In this document: piece after piece, positions 44,111 to 53,296 of the stretch
Numbering within the stretch: the first letter of the stretch is position 1
How the letters are laid out: every line of letters starts with the position of its first letter
Assembly: GCF_005280655.1 (NCBI RefSeq)
Contig: NZ_CP040058.1
Coordinates: 2,952,001-3,016,000 of the forward strand
DNA length: 64,000 nt
Direction of reading: 5' to 3'
Origin: Anaerostipes rhamnosivorans
GTDB lineage: Bacteria; Bacillota; Clostridia; Lachnospirales; Lachnospiraceae
The notes under the pieces: model-generated
The model's input: only the letters and a program-made list of their open reading frames with translations
Database searches by the model: none
What the model was told of the DNA's origin: nothing
Position numbers and translations under genes: made by a program

Positions 44111-45529
44111 ATGTACCAGCCAAATTCAAAAGTTGCAGAAGAATTCATCAGCGATCAGGAAATCAAGGATACCCTTGCCTACGCAGATGCCAATAAGGAT
44201 AACCGGGAACTGATCCTGTCAATTATTGAAAAAGCAAAAAAGCTGAAAGGCTTAAGCCATAGAGAGGCATCTGTCCTGCTGGCATGTGAGGATAAAGAAC
44301 TAATGCAGGAAGTCTTTGACCTGGCCATCAAGATCAAGGAAGAGTTTTATGGCAACCGGATCGTTATGTTTGCGCCTCTCTACCTTGCAAATTATTGTGT
44401 CAACGGCTGTGTTTACTGTCCATACCACTATAAAAATAAACATATCCGCAGGAAAAAGCTTTCCCAGGAAGAGATCAAAAAAGAAGTGATCGCCCTTCAG
44501 GATATGGGACACAAGCGCCTTGCACTGGAAACCGGGGAAGATCCGGTGAATATCCCGATTGATTATGTTCTTGAGAGCATTAAGACAATCTATGGGATCA
44601 AACACAAAAACGGAGCTATCCGCCGTGTCAATGTCAATATCGCAGCCACCACCGTGGACAATTATAAAAAACTCAGGGATGCTGGAATCGGAACGTATAT
44701 TTTATTCCAGGAGACATATCATAAAGACAACTATGAAGTTCTGCATCCCACCGGCCCGAAACATAATTACGCTTATCACACAGAAGCTATGGACCGTGCC
44801 ATGGAAGCCGGGATTGACGACGTAGGGATCGGTGTCCTGTTCGGCCTGAATATGTACCGCTATGACTTTGCAGGACTTCTGATGCATGCGGAGCACCTGG
44901 AGGCCAGGTTTGGCGTAGGCCCTCACACGATCAGTGTTCCGAGGATCCGCCCGGCAGAGGATGTGGACCCAGATGAGTTTGAAAACGGGATCAACGATGA
45001 TATCTTTGAAAAGATCGTCGCCATCCTCCGTGTGGCAGTGCCTTACACCGGCATCATCGTTTCCACAAGGGAGACAAAAGAGTCCAGGGAACGAGTACTC
45101 AGGGTCGGAGTGTCCCAGATCAGCGGGGCATCTTCCACCAGCGTGGGCGGATACGCAGAACCAGAAAAACCGGAAGACAATTCTGCCCAGTTTGAGCGGA
45201 GTGACGACCGTACTTTAGATGAGGTGGTAAACTGGCTTCTTGACCTGGGCCATATCCCAAGCTTCTGTACTGCTTGCTACCGTGAGGGAAGGACCGGCGA
45301 CCGTTTCATGTCCCTTGTAAAGTCAGGCCAGATCGCCAACTGCTGCGGGCCAAATGCCATGATGACCCTGAAAGAATATCTGGAAGACTACGCCTCTGAA
45401 GATACAAAGCAAAAGGGCGAAAAGGTCATCAAAAAGGCTTTGGAAACAATCACGAATCCAGTGGTAAAACAAAAAGCCACAGAATATATTGAAAATATCC
45501 ACGAAGGTAAACGTGATTTCAGATTTTAG
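44111..45529 (+). CDS. hydG: [FeFe]-hydrogenase H-cluster maturase HydG
   Basis: 472 aa radical SAM tyrosine lyase. The SAM-cluster motif CX3CX2C is CVNGCVYC (C96, C100, C103). The C-terminal second-cluster motif is CTACYREGRTGDRFMSLVKS plus the following C-C pair. It splits tyrosine to p-cresol and supplies CO and CN ligands to the H-cluster. The partners HydE and HydF are not in the window. It is co-transcribed with the TM1266-type gene and probably with the Nudix gene 9 bp downstream. Confidence 0.95.
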   Translation: MYQPNSKVAEEFISDQEIKDTLAYADANKDNRELILSIIEKAKKLKGLSHREASVLLACEDKELMQEVFDLAIKIKEEFYGNRIVMFAPLYLANYCVNGCVYCPYHYKNKHIRRKKLSQEEIKKEVIALQDMGHKRLALETGEDPVNIPIDYVLESIKTIYGIKHKNGAIRRVNVNIAATTVDNYKKLRDAGIGTYILFQETYHKDNYEVLHPTGPKHNYAYHTEAMDRAMEAGIDDVGIGVLFGLNMYRYDFAGLLMHAEHLEARFGVGPHTISVPRIRPAEDVDPDEFENGINDDIFEKIVAILRVAVPYTGIIVSTRETKESRERVLRVGVSQISGASSTSVGGYAEPEKPEDNSAQFERSDDRTLDEVVNWLLDLGHIPSFCTACYREGRTGDRFMSLVKSGQIANCCGPNAMMTLKEYLEDYASEDTKQKGEKVIKKALETITNPVVKQKATEYIENIHEGKRDFRF

Positions 45530-45538
45530 GAGAACTCC

Positions 45539-46135
45539 ATGTTTGAATCTTTAAAACATCATATTCCGAAACGGATCGGAGAAGAGAAAGAAACATCCTT
45601 TGCGGTACTCATCCCCCTGATAAAAAAGGAGGATGGGTACCACGTTTTATTTGAAGTGCGCGCAAAGCACCTGAACAAACAGCCCGGAGAGGTCTGTTTT
45701 CCCGGAGGCAAAGTAGAGGCCGGGGAATCAACCTACGAGGCAGCTGTGCGGGAAACCATGGAAGAGTTGTTTGTAAAAAAAGAAAACATTCAGGTATACG
45801 GAGCTCTGGATTACCTTGTAACCCCATATCAGACCCGGATAGAACCGTTTCTTGCCGAACTCCATGATTATCACGGGCAGTTTTCCCGGGATGAGGTGGA
45901 TTCCGTCTTTACGGTGCCGCTCTCCTTCTTTTTAGAAAATGAACCTGAGTATTACAGCAGTGTTCTCATGACAAAACCGCAAAAAAATTTCCCTTTTGCC
46001 GACATTCCAAACGGGGAGAAATACCCGTGGGCAAAAGGGAAATATGAGGTTTGTTTTTACCGCTACAAAAAACGGATTATATGGGGCATGACTGCCAGAT
46101 TACTGCTGTATAATATTCAGTATATTCGGAATTAA
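45539..46135 (+). CDS. Nudix hydrolase, CoA-pyrophosphatase-like
   Basis: 198 aa. The Nudix box GGKVEAGESTYEAAVRETME fits GX5EX7REUXEEXGU. The preceding motif PGEVCFPGG agrees with the NudL/CoA pyrophosphatase subfamily (LxxHxGQxxFPGG type), though the usual His is absent. It would hydrolyse CoA or related nucleotide diphosphate derivatives. It overlaps the 3' end of the convergent pyrophosphatase gene by 36 bp. Confidence 0.8.
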   Translation: MFESLKHHIPKRIGEEKETSFAVLIPLIKKEDGYHVLFEVRAKHLNKQPGEVCFPGGKVEAGESTYEAAVRETMEELFVKKENIQVYGALDYLVTPYQTRIEPFLAELHDYHGQFSRDEVDSVFTVPLSFFLENEPEYYSSVLMTKPQKNFPFADIPNGEKYPWAKGKYEVCFYRYKKRIIWGMTARLLLYNIQYIRN

Positions 46136-47734
46136 CTGCTTCTTTCTGGACATAACGCCGGGCAGTTTTGCCGTACAGCCTTCTGCCCTGGCTCCGAAGC
46201 CCTGCTCTATGATACTGTTGCTCTTATCCCCGACCATGATAAGATAAGTGGTTTCCTCTAAGATATTGGTCAGCATAAAGTAAATCATATCCAGCCCCTG
46301 TTCATTTCTCACAGTTTCAGCGTACGGTATGATCTTATCTTTGATCTCTTCTAACTCTCCTTGATCCAGGGATGTGATCTGTCCCACTCCAAAAGAGACA
46401 TCTCCCGATGAGAATTTCTTATAATCCTGATAGAATATCTCATCGGCCGCTTTACCTTTCAGATCGCTTCCTGCGCGGAACATCTGCTTCGCATACTCTT
46501 CCACCTCGATCCCCGCAATATCGGCCAGCTTTCTGGCAGCAGCCTCATCTACCGGAGTACAGGTCGGTGAACGGAACATCAGCGTGTCAGAAAGGATCGC
46601 AGAACAGAGCAGCCCTGCCATGGGTTTTGTGATAGCCACACCCTGCTCCTCGTACATCTGCGTCACAATCGTTGCCGTACATCCTACCGGCTGGTTTCTG
46701 AAATATACCGGTGACATCGTCTCCATTGACCCGAGACGGTGATGATCAATGATCTCCAGGATCTCACACTCTTCCAGTCCCTCCACTGCCTGGGACAGCT
46801 CATTGTGATCCACAAGGATCATTTTTCTCTTTTCAAATCCCAGCATACGCCGTCTGGATGCCAGGCCTAAGAATTCTCCTTTGGCGTCCAGCACCGGGAA
46901 ATAGCGGAATCTCTTTTTGGCCATCAGCGCCTTTACATCATCCACATAATCGTTGGAAGAAAACGTAATGATATTCGCCTTTGTCATGACATAGGAAATG
47001 GGCAGAGACTGGCACACAAGCCTGCTGGCAGTAAAGGTATCATATGGAGTCACCAAAATGCGGCATCCCTTTGACACTGCCATATTCTGGATCTCGCCGC
47101 TCACCTGGCTTCCCATGCAGACAATAATACACTGGGCACCGATCTCGATGGCCCGCTTCTGTGCATCGTCCCTGTCCGCAAGGATTACAAGGTCTCCCTC
47201 TGTCACAAACTGCTCCATCTTGTCGATGCTGGCAGCAGAAACTGTTACCTTTCCGTGGTCAATAGTCTCAGAAATGTCTCCCACAGTCATACTTCCATCC
47301 AGCGTTTTTACCAGATTCTGATACGGCGTCCGGGCTTTTGCCAGGATCTCGCTGTCATAGACATCCATATCCGCATGGGCGATATCACTGATGGTGGCCA
47401 TACCCTTCAGCCGGTTGTCCTCCAAAACAGGAAGAGCCACAAGCTTCAGTTCCTTCATCCTGTCGCCGGCCTCTTTGATGGATATATCCTGCCTGACCCC
47501 TTCCACTTCATGGAGAGTGATATCACTCATCCTCGGCCTGATATCACTTAAAAACTCCGGGGCCTTTACATTAAACTGCTGCAGGACAAAATTGGTCTCT
47601 CCGTTGACGTTGCCTGCTCTGCGGGCTTCAAATCCGCCTCCGTTCACCTGATTCTTCAGATTCGCGTAAGCAATTGCAGAGCAGATGGAGTCCGTATCCG
47701 GATTCCTATGCCCAATTACATAAGTACTTTTCAT
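46100..47734 (-). CDS. ppaC: Manganese-dependent inorganic pyrophosphatase with CBS and DRTGG domains
   Basis: 544 aa, the long family II form. DHH catalytic domain begins YVIGHRNPDTDSICSAI; an inserted regulatory region (about 70-310) holds a CBS pair split by a DRTGG domain (LVILADRDDAQKRA...); the catalytic domain resumes with ILVDHNE and IIDHHRLGS; then DHHA2 (to 544). CBS domains bind adenine nucleotides to tune the enzyme. Its ATG overlaps the stop of the histidine kinase gene (ATGA), so it is translated with the two-component system. Confidence 0.94.
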   Translation of the reverse strand: MKSTYVIGHRNPDTDSICSAIAYANLKNQVNGGGFEARRAGNVNGETNFVLQQFNVKAPEFLSDIRPRMSDITLHEVEGVRQDISIKEAGDRMKELKLVALPVLEDNRLKGMATISDIAHADMDVYDSEILAKARTPYQNLVKTLDGSMTVGDISETIDHGKVTVSAASIDKMEQFVTEGDLVILADRDDAQKRAIEIGAQCIIVCMGSQVSGEIQNMAVSKGCRILVTPYDTFTASRLVCQSLPISYVMTKANIITFSSNDYVDDVKALMAKKRFRYFPVLDAKGEFLGLASRRRMLGFEKRKMILVDHNELSQAVEGLEECEILEIIDHHRLGSMETMSPVYFRNQPVGCTATIVTQMYEEQGVAITKPMAGLLCSAILSDTLMFRSPTCTPVDEAAARKLADIAGIEVEEYAKQMFRAGSDLKGKAADEIFYQDYKKFSSGDVSFGVGQITSLDQGELEEIKDKIIPYAETVRNEQGLDMIYFMLTNILEETTYLIMVGDKSNSIIEQGFGARAEGCTAKLPGVMSRKKQLIPNILNIIQQ

Positions 47735-48888
47735 GGCTCCTCCTTTTGTTCCATTGGAAGTCTGACAATAAACTCTGTGAAATCTTTGTTGCTGTTCGCT
47801 GTGATCGTTCCCTGATGCAGTTCCACAATCTCTCTGGCGATGGCAAGCCCAAGCCCGGCCCCGCCGGTCTCCGTGGACCTTGCCTCATCCAGCCGGTAGA
47901 ACTTTTCAAATAAATTCTCAAGTTTGTGTTTTGGTATTTCTTTGCCCTGGTTCCGGATCCTGATCACGGCCTCATCCCCTTCTCCCACAGCGCTGACCTC
48001 AATAGCTGAGTTTAAATAGCAGTAAGAGACGCCGTTTCTAAGAAGATTTTCAAAGACCCTGGCCAGTTTATCCGGATCCCCGTTTATCAATATAGAATCC
48101 TCTATCTCAGTGCGACAGGTCAGTCCCCGCTCCTTAAATACAGGTTCAAACGAATCCAGAACCTGTTCCAGCAAAACGTACAAATAGAATGTCTTTTTCT
48201 CTAAAGTTATATTCTGAAGATTGTAGCGGGTAATCTCAAAAAACTCGTTGATCAGATCTCCCAGCCGTTTCGCTTTCTCAAGAGAAATGTTCGTGTATTT
48301 TGCCCTCTGTTCCATCGGCATATCCGGCGCCTCGTTGAGAAGACTCAAATATGCTATGACCGACGTCAGGGGTGTCTTTAGATCATGGGCCAGGTAGACC
48401 ACCAGGTCGTTCTTCCTCTGTTCGCTCTCCTGGGCTTGTCTTCGTTGTTCCTTCAGATTCACCTTGATCTCATTGAGACGGTTTTCCATTGGCTGAAGCT
48501 CCGGCTCCAGTTCGATCAAATCACTGGAATCCGTGAGAATCATATCGATCCCAGACTCGATCTGTCTTAAATACGTGGTAAACCTGGACATACCAAGATA
48601 AAAACTGCACAGGAATAAGAAGATAAAACCCGTGGAGATGATCATGGTCTTATTATCCCAGAAAATTGCGCGGTACAAATGAATGGCGCTCTCATTGTCG
48701 AAACCGAACTTCTCAAAAAAACGCACCATACTGTCCGCGAACGGCGCCTGCAGGACTCCGTCCACAAATACAAATATAAACAGATAACCAAAGATACCTA
48801 CAAGAAGGCTGATGCCCAAAGTCTGAAGCATGATCCTGATCTTTAGGCTCCGGTATTTGTTCCATTTACTCCTCAACTTTATATCCAA
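47731..48888 (-). CDS. Sensor histidine kinase (VanS/BaeS-like)
   Basis: 385 aa. Two membrane segments (about 20-42 and 75-98) with a short extracellular loop, a HAMP-like linker, phospho-acceptor VVYLAHDLKTPLTSVIAYLS, N box RVFENLLRNGVSYCYL, EIRNQGK and GGAGLGLAI. The start is TTG 48888 (GGGGAG upstream), overlapping the regulator gene by 23 bp; a TTG at 48876 is also possible. It is coupled to the following pyrophosphatase gene. The stimulus is unknown; the type often senses cell-envelope stress. Confidence 0.88.
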   Translation of the reverse strand: MDIKLRSKWNKYRSLKIRIMLQTLGISLLVGIFGYLFIFVFVDGVLQAPFADSMVRFFEKFGFDNESAIHLYRAIFWDNKTMIISTGFIFLFLCSFYLGMSRFTTYLRQIESGIDMILTDSSDLIELEPELQPMENRLNEIKVNLKEQRRQAQESEQRKNDLVVYLAHDLKTPLTSVIAYLSLLNEAPDMPMEQRAKYTNISLEKAKRLGDLINEFFEITRYNLQNITLEKKTFYLYVLLEQVLDSFEPVFKERGLTCRTEIEDSILINGDPDKLARVFENLLRNGVSYCYLNSAIEVSAVGEGDEAVIRIRNQGKEIPKHKLENLFEKFYRLDEARSTETGGAGLGLAIAREIVELHQGTITANSNKDFTEFIVRLPMEQKEEP

Positions 48889-49567
48889 CTCCCCAGACAG
48901 TCTTGATCAATTCTTTGTGTCCCATCACCTCTCCGAGTTTCTCCCTCAGATGGCGGATATGGACCATGACTGTGTTGTTATTATTCTTAAAATACTTTTC
49001 TTTCCATACTTGTTCAAACAAATTCTCAGAACTTATTACCTTTCCTTTGTTCTTTGTGAGAATCCAGAGAATGGAAAACTCCAACGGCGTCAGCGTCACC
49101 TCATCTTCCCCATACAGGCACTGGTGTGTATTCTTGTTCAGCACCAAGCCTGCAATCTCCAGAGTATCCTCACTGCTCTGTCCGCTTCCGTCGTTATAAC
49201 GGATAAACCTCCGGAGCTGTGCTTTGACCCTGGCCATTAATTCTAGCGGTTCAAATGGCTTTTCAATGTAATCATCCGCTCCCAGTGTCAGCCCGTTGAT
49301 CTTATCCATAGATGCTGTCTTGGCTGTCAGCATGATCACAGGAAAGTTGTGGTCCTTGCGGATCTCCTTTAAGATCTCAAAACCATCGATATCCGGGAGC
49401 ATCACATCCAGGATCGCCAGATCGATCTGCTCCTGCTTCACACATTCCAGTGCCCCAGCTCCATTGTAATACTTGAACACCTGGTAATTTTCATTTTTCA
49501 GATAGAGTTCTATGAAATCAGCGATTTCCTTTTCGTCGTCCACTACCAGCACGCTTGATTGTTTCAT
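48866..49567 (-). CDS. OmpR-family response regulator (VanR-like)
   Basis: 233 aa. Receiver: VVDDEKEIADF, phospho-acceptor in LAILDVMLPDIDG, IEKPFEPLEL. Winged helix: LTPLEFSILWILTKNKGKVI, VHIRHLREKLG, WGVGYKVEE. ATG 49567 follows GGAGGTATC. It is third in the minus-strand operon patatin - unknown 342-aa protein - regulator - kinase - ppaC. Confidence 0.93.
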   Translation of the reverse strand: MKQSSVLVVDDEKEIADFIELYLKNENYQVFKYYNGAGALECVKQEQIDLAILDVMLPDIDGFEILKEIRKDHNFPVIMLTAKTASMDKINGLTLGADDYIEKPFEPLELMARVKAQLRRFIRYNDGSGQSSEDTLEIAGLVLNKNTHQCLYGEDEVTLTPLEFSILWILTKNKGKVISSENLFEQVWKEKYFKNNNNTVMVHIRHLREKLGEVMGHKELIKTVWGVGYKVEE

Positions 49568-49576
49568 TGATACCTC

Positions 49577-50605
49577 CTAAGTTTCTTTGCCGCCATTGAT
49601 CACCTGAAACGGCACGTCTTCCTGTTTCCTGGCCAAATCCGCAAGGGTATGGCCCTTTTTTCCATAGATCGGTGTATGATAAAAAACAGTCTTTAAACAG
49701 TCATAGAATAATTTCTCGTCCTCTTCCTCTGTATCCAAAAGCCTTGATACCTTCACGACAGTGTCCAGGTAACTGGCTCCGTTCTGGATCATGAGAATGA
49801 TGGACTTCATGATCACCATTGCCTTATACCGGTCATCCTCAATCTCCTCCAGAATATAGGTAAACATCTCAGAGACTCCTGGCCATCCGGTTACCCCGTT
49901 TCCCATGGCAAGCGCCACATACTCGTCTTCCGTATACTCTTTGAAACTGAGATCCTGCTGTTCATTCCATTCATCAAACACTTCGTTCCTGTCCAGCACC
50001 TCGCGGCTCACCATAAACAGACGCTTTGTCTTTTCATTGCGCAGAAGAATACCGCTTCTCCAGAATACGATTCGGATTAGAAGAAAACGCTCTATCTCAG
50101 GATAAGAGATCTTCTCCCCTGTCACTTCCACAAAAATATCATAGCAATAGTATACATCCAAAATACCATAGGTAAACAACATTCCAAAGATGACCTGCTC
50201 CCACCTGGAATAGCGCTCCATCACCTCTGCTGATTTGTGGCTTTTTAAGAGGAAATAGAACATATCCTCAGCCTCCAGATTGATGGCAATAAAGTCTTCC
50301 TCCACATGGACAAACCCCAGATACCGGAGCTGCTGCAGATCGTTAAAATTCGTTTCCAGGGCAAAGCTTCCTTCCCTCTGCTCCCAAAGTTCAAACAAGA
50401 GCTCCACGGCCTCAGACTGCAACATCTCGAGAAGTACCAGTGGGTCCTCGCTGAGCTTTTGCGCAATCTGCCTTGCCAGTTCTAATTTTGACGCGTCCGC
50501 CTGTACCGGTAAAAAGAGGCGTTCACAAATCACCATTAAATTCCTTGTCTTATTTGTAGATAGTTCTTCCACATACGGCCGTTCCGAAATTAAAATCCTC
50601 GCCAT
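49577..50605 (-). CDS. Unknown 342-aa cytoplasmic protein
   Basis: Helix-rich, Glu- and Leu-rich protein with no signal peptide or membrane segment. Examples of its text are YVEELSTNKTRNLMVICERL near the N-terminus and EMFTYILEEIEDDRYKAMVI near residue 255. It has low-level regular helix pairs, like helical-repeat proteins. ATG 50605 is chosen because AGAGGTGG precedes it. It lies 9 bp before the response regulator gene and 30 bp after patatin in one operon. I do not recognise the family. Confidence 0.7.
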   Translation of the reverse strand: MARILISERPYVEELSTNKTRNLMVICERLFLPVQADASKLELARQIAQKLSEDPLVLLEMLQSEAVELLFELWEQREGSFALETNFNDLQQLRYLGFVHVEEDFIAINLEAEDMFYFLLKSHKSAEVMERYSRWEQVIFGMLFTYGILDVYYCYDIFVEVTGEKISYPEIERFLLIRIVFWRSGILLRNEKTKRLFMVSREVLDRNEVFDEWNEQQDLSFKEYTEDEYVALAMGNGVTGWPGVSEMFTYILEEIEDDRYKAMVIMKSIILMIQNGASYLDTVVKVSRLLDTEEEDEKLFYDCLKTVFYHTPIYGKKGHTLADLARKQEDVPFQVINGGKET

Positions 50606-50635
50606 ACTGACCACCTCTTTTTCTAATTTATTGTA

Positions 50636-51466
50636 TCACAATTTTTTGATTTCTTCTATTCTTTCCAGTGCCATATCATAACCCATCTGATAGGTATCCC
50701 TGAGCACATCAATATCCTTCTCAAAGCTGTCAATGGGACGGTCCGGCCTTAGGATGACAGCCTTCCCTTGCTTTTCCAGATTCTCGCAGTAATGGACTGT
50801 GCGATTATACTCCACATGACGGTTCAAAAGCAAATCCGGAATCTTCGGATACTTTTTCTTCAGCAGCGTTGACGTGACCTTATGGCTCTTGCTGAGTTCT
50901 TTGCGGTATCCTTTTGGTCTCGTAAGAACGATCAGATGCTTGTCATTGCCGTCACGGATCGCTTTCCTGACCGGGATAGGATCTGCGATGCCTCCGTCGA
51001 AATACGGAACCCCATCCAGCTTGATGGCCGGAAATATCAGCGGCAGGGCACAGGTCGCCCGGAGCATGGTGCACTCTTTATCTAAATCTTTTCCGTCTTT
51101 ATATTCAATCTCACCGGTCAGTGCATTGGTCACACCTACCAGTATCTTTCCATCATATTTGTAAAATGTATCCCAGTCAAATGGATATAATTTGTTGGGG
51201 ATCACGTTGTAGACAAAATTCAGCCCAAACAGGCTTTTTTCTTTGATGAGATTTTTCTTTCCGATATATCTGGAATCATTTCTGTGGTTTAGAAGAATCT
51301 GCAGATTCCTCTCCCTCTGCCTGGAAACATAAGAAAAGCCGTCACAGATGCCGGCGGATACTCCTATCACATAGGGAAACATCAAATCATGGTCGAGTAG
51401 GGCATCCATCACCCCTGCGCTGAAAATCGGCCGGAATGTACCGCCCTCCAATATTAAACTTGCCAT
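50636..51466 (-). CDS. Patatin-like phospholipase (RssA/YlbK-like)
   Basis: 276 aa. Oxyanion region LILEGGTFRPIFSAGVMDAL, nucleophile motif GVSAG (Ser near 39), and catalytic Asp in DGGIADPIPVRKAI. These give the Ser-Asp dyad of patatin acyl hydrolases, so it probably cleaves acyl lipids in the cytoplasm. It lacks a membrane segment. It is the first gene of the operon that includes a two-component system and pyrophosphatase. Confidence 0.88.
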   Translation of the reverse strand: MASLILEGGTFRPIFSAGVMDALLDHDLMFPYVIGVSAGICDGFSYVSRQRERNLQILLNHRNDSRYIGKKNLIKEKSLFGLNFVYNVIPNKLYPFDWDTFYKYDGKILVGVTNALTGEIEYKDGKDLDKECTMLRATCALPLIFPAIKLDGVPYFDGGIADPIPVRKAIRDGNDKHLIVLTRPKGYRKELSKSHKVTSTLLKKKYPKIPDLLLNRHVEYNRTVHYCENLEKQGKAVILRPDRPIDSFEKDIDVLRDTYQMGYDMALERIEEIKKL

Positions 51467-51671
51467 ATCTCTTCACTCCTAACTGCATTTGGGCATTCCC
51501 GGAATAACTCAGAAATGCTTCTTCTTTATTATACCACAAAAACTGGAAACTTATTGTATAAATCATATGCCTCTACTACAATATTCAAGTTCTTAAGATC
51601 TGTACACCGCCAGCAAAATATGCCGAACGAAATCAATGATATAGACGGCACTGCATACATCATTCAGACCA

Positions 51672-51700
51672 TTGCACTTTCTGAAAAACAATGATACAAT
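51672..51700 (+). promoter_or_regulatory. Promoter of thiC operon
   Basis: TTGCAC (51672-51677), 17-bp spacer, TACAAT (51695-51700), 39 bp before the TPP riboswitch. Confidence 0.75.
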
Positions 51701-51738
51701 ACGTAAGATGACTTTTTAGGTCATATTTGAAACTAAAA

Positions 51739-51824
51739 TGGGAGCTTTTACGGGCTGAGAGGAAGGGATATCCTTCGACCATCATACCTGATTTGGTTAA
51801 TGCCAACGTAGGGATTTAGGTGCT
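51739..51824 (+). ncRNA. TPP riboswitch (THI element)
   Basis: The conserved core is present in order: GGGCTGAGA (51752-51760), then ACCTGATTTGGTTAATGCCA (51786-51805) and ACGTAGGGA. This is the thiamine-pyrophosphate aptamer; with TPP bound it should shut off thiC and the transporter downstream. Confidence 0.95.
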
Positions 51825-51971
51825 TATTGTAACGGAATTTACTGTAAGTCCATGATCATGCGATGAATCGTTTATTTTGTGACTGATCATGTATATAAAA
51901 AGAAATGTTCCGAAAACTAAATAATGCATTTTAGATTCCCTCCCGCCTGATTGAAACGAGGAGGTTGTAAG

Positions 51972-53273
51972 ATGAATTACACAACACAGATGAATGCCGC
52001 CAGAGCCGGCATCGTAACCAAGGAAATGGAAACGGTCGCTGCTTACGAAGGAATGGATGTACAGAAGCTCATGGGTGAGGTCGCTGCTGGAACTATCGTT
52101 ATACCGGCCAACAAAAACCACCGTTGCTTAAAGCCATTTGGTATCGGCAATTCCCTGAAAACCAAGATCAATGTCAACCTTGGAACATCTAGAGACTGTC
52201 TGAACCTGGACGTAGAAATGGAAAAGGTAAACCAAGCAGTCTTAATGGGCGCGGAAGCTATTATGGATCTTTCTTCTTTCGGGGACACACAGACCTTCAG
52301 AAGAAAACTTGTAGCCGAATGCCCTGCTATACTGGGCACTGTGCCGATTTATGATGCCATTGTATATTATAATAAGGCTCTGAAGGATATTACCTCAAGG
52401 GAATGGATCGATGTATTTAAAATGCATGCTGAGGACGGTGTAGACTTTATGACCATCCACTGTGGGATCAACCGCAATACCGCAGACCGCTTTAAGGCCA
52501 TGAAGAGACAGATGAACATCGTGTCCCGGGGCGGGTCTTTGATCTTTGCCTGGATGGAAGCTACGGGCAATGAAAATCCGTTCTTCGAATACTATGATGA
52601 GATTTTGGACATTTGTAATGAATATGACGTTACTTTAAGTCTCGGGGACGCCTGCCGTCCAGGATGCCTAAAAGACGCCAGCGATATTTCCCAGATCGAG
52701 GAACTGGTCACTTTAGGAGAATTGACGGCCCGGGCCTGGAAAAAGGACGTTCAGGTAATGATCGAAGGACCTGGACATATGCCTATGGACCAGATACAGG
52801 CAAATATGAAGATTCAGCAGACTATCTGCAACGGAGCTCCGTTTTATGTACTTGGGCCTCTAGTAACAGACATTGCACCCGGCTATGACCATATTACATC
52901 TGCTATTGGCGGAGCGATTGCCGCTGCATCCGGCGCAAGCTTTTTATGTTATGTCACACCGGCAGAACATCTGCGCCTTCCGAATGTGGATGATGTGAAG
53001 GAAGGCATCATGGCTTCCAAGATCGCGGCACACGCCGCAGATATTGCCAAAGGCATAAAGGGCGCCATGGACTGGGACAATCAGATGGCAGAGGCAAGAC
53101 AAAAGCTGGACTGGGAAGCTCAGTTTGATCTGGCTCTGGACCCTGTAAAGGCCAGAAGATACCGTGCTGAATCAAAACCTGAGAGAGAAGATACATGTAC
53201 GATGTGCGGAAAAATGTGTTCCGTTCGAAATATGAATGCTGTGTTGGCAGGTGAAGATGTCGATGTAGTATAA
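51972..53273 (+). CDS. thiC: Phosphomethylpyrimidine synthase ThiC
   Basis: 433 aa. ThiC converts aminoimidazole ribotide to HMP-phosphate by radical SAM chemistry. Family text includes [64 protein letters not shown] and [20 protein letters not shown]. The C-terminal cluster motif reads CTMCGKMC (CX2CX3C, one residue shorter than the E. coli type, as is usual in clostridia). The ATG at 51972 follows GAGGAGG. Under a TPP riboswitch and followed 24 bp on by a transporter gene. Confidence 0.95.
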   Translation: MNYTTQMNAARAGIVTKEMETVAAYEGMDVQKLMGEVAAGTIVIPANKNHRCLKPFGIGNSLKTKINVNLGTSRDCLNLDVEMEKVNQAVLMGAEAIMDLSSFGDTQTFRRKLVAECPAILGTVPIYDAIVYYNKALKDITSREWIDVFKMHAEDGVDFMTIHCGINRNTADRFKAMKRQMNIVSRGGSLIFAWMEATGNENPFFEYYDEILDICNEYDVTLSLGDACRPGCLKDASDISQIEELVTLGELTARAWKKDVQVMIEGPGHMPMDQIQANMKIQQTICNGAPFYVLGPLVTDIAPGYDHITSAIGGAIAAASGASFLCYVTPAEHLRLPNVDDVKEGIMASKIAAHAADIAKGIKGAMDWDNQMAEARQKLDWEAQFDLALDPVKARRYRAESKPEREDTCTMCGKMCSVRNMNAVLAGEDVDVV

Positions 53274-53296
53274 ACAAAGGAGGATTTCACAGATTT

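Larger units (their letters stand above)
51467..51971. other. Intergenic region before thiC
   Basis: Holds the patatin 5' region, the thiC promoter, TPP riboswitch and a ~145-nt segment between riboswitch and thiC ATG that must contain the expression platform. In that segment TGATCATG words at about 51852 and 51885 could pair (ATGATCATG / CTGATCATG). No gene. Confidence 0.6.
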
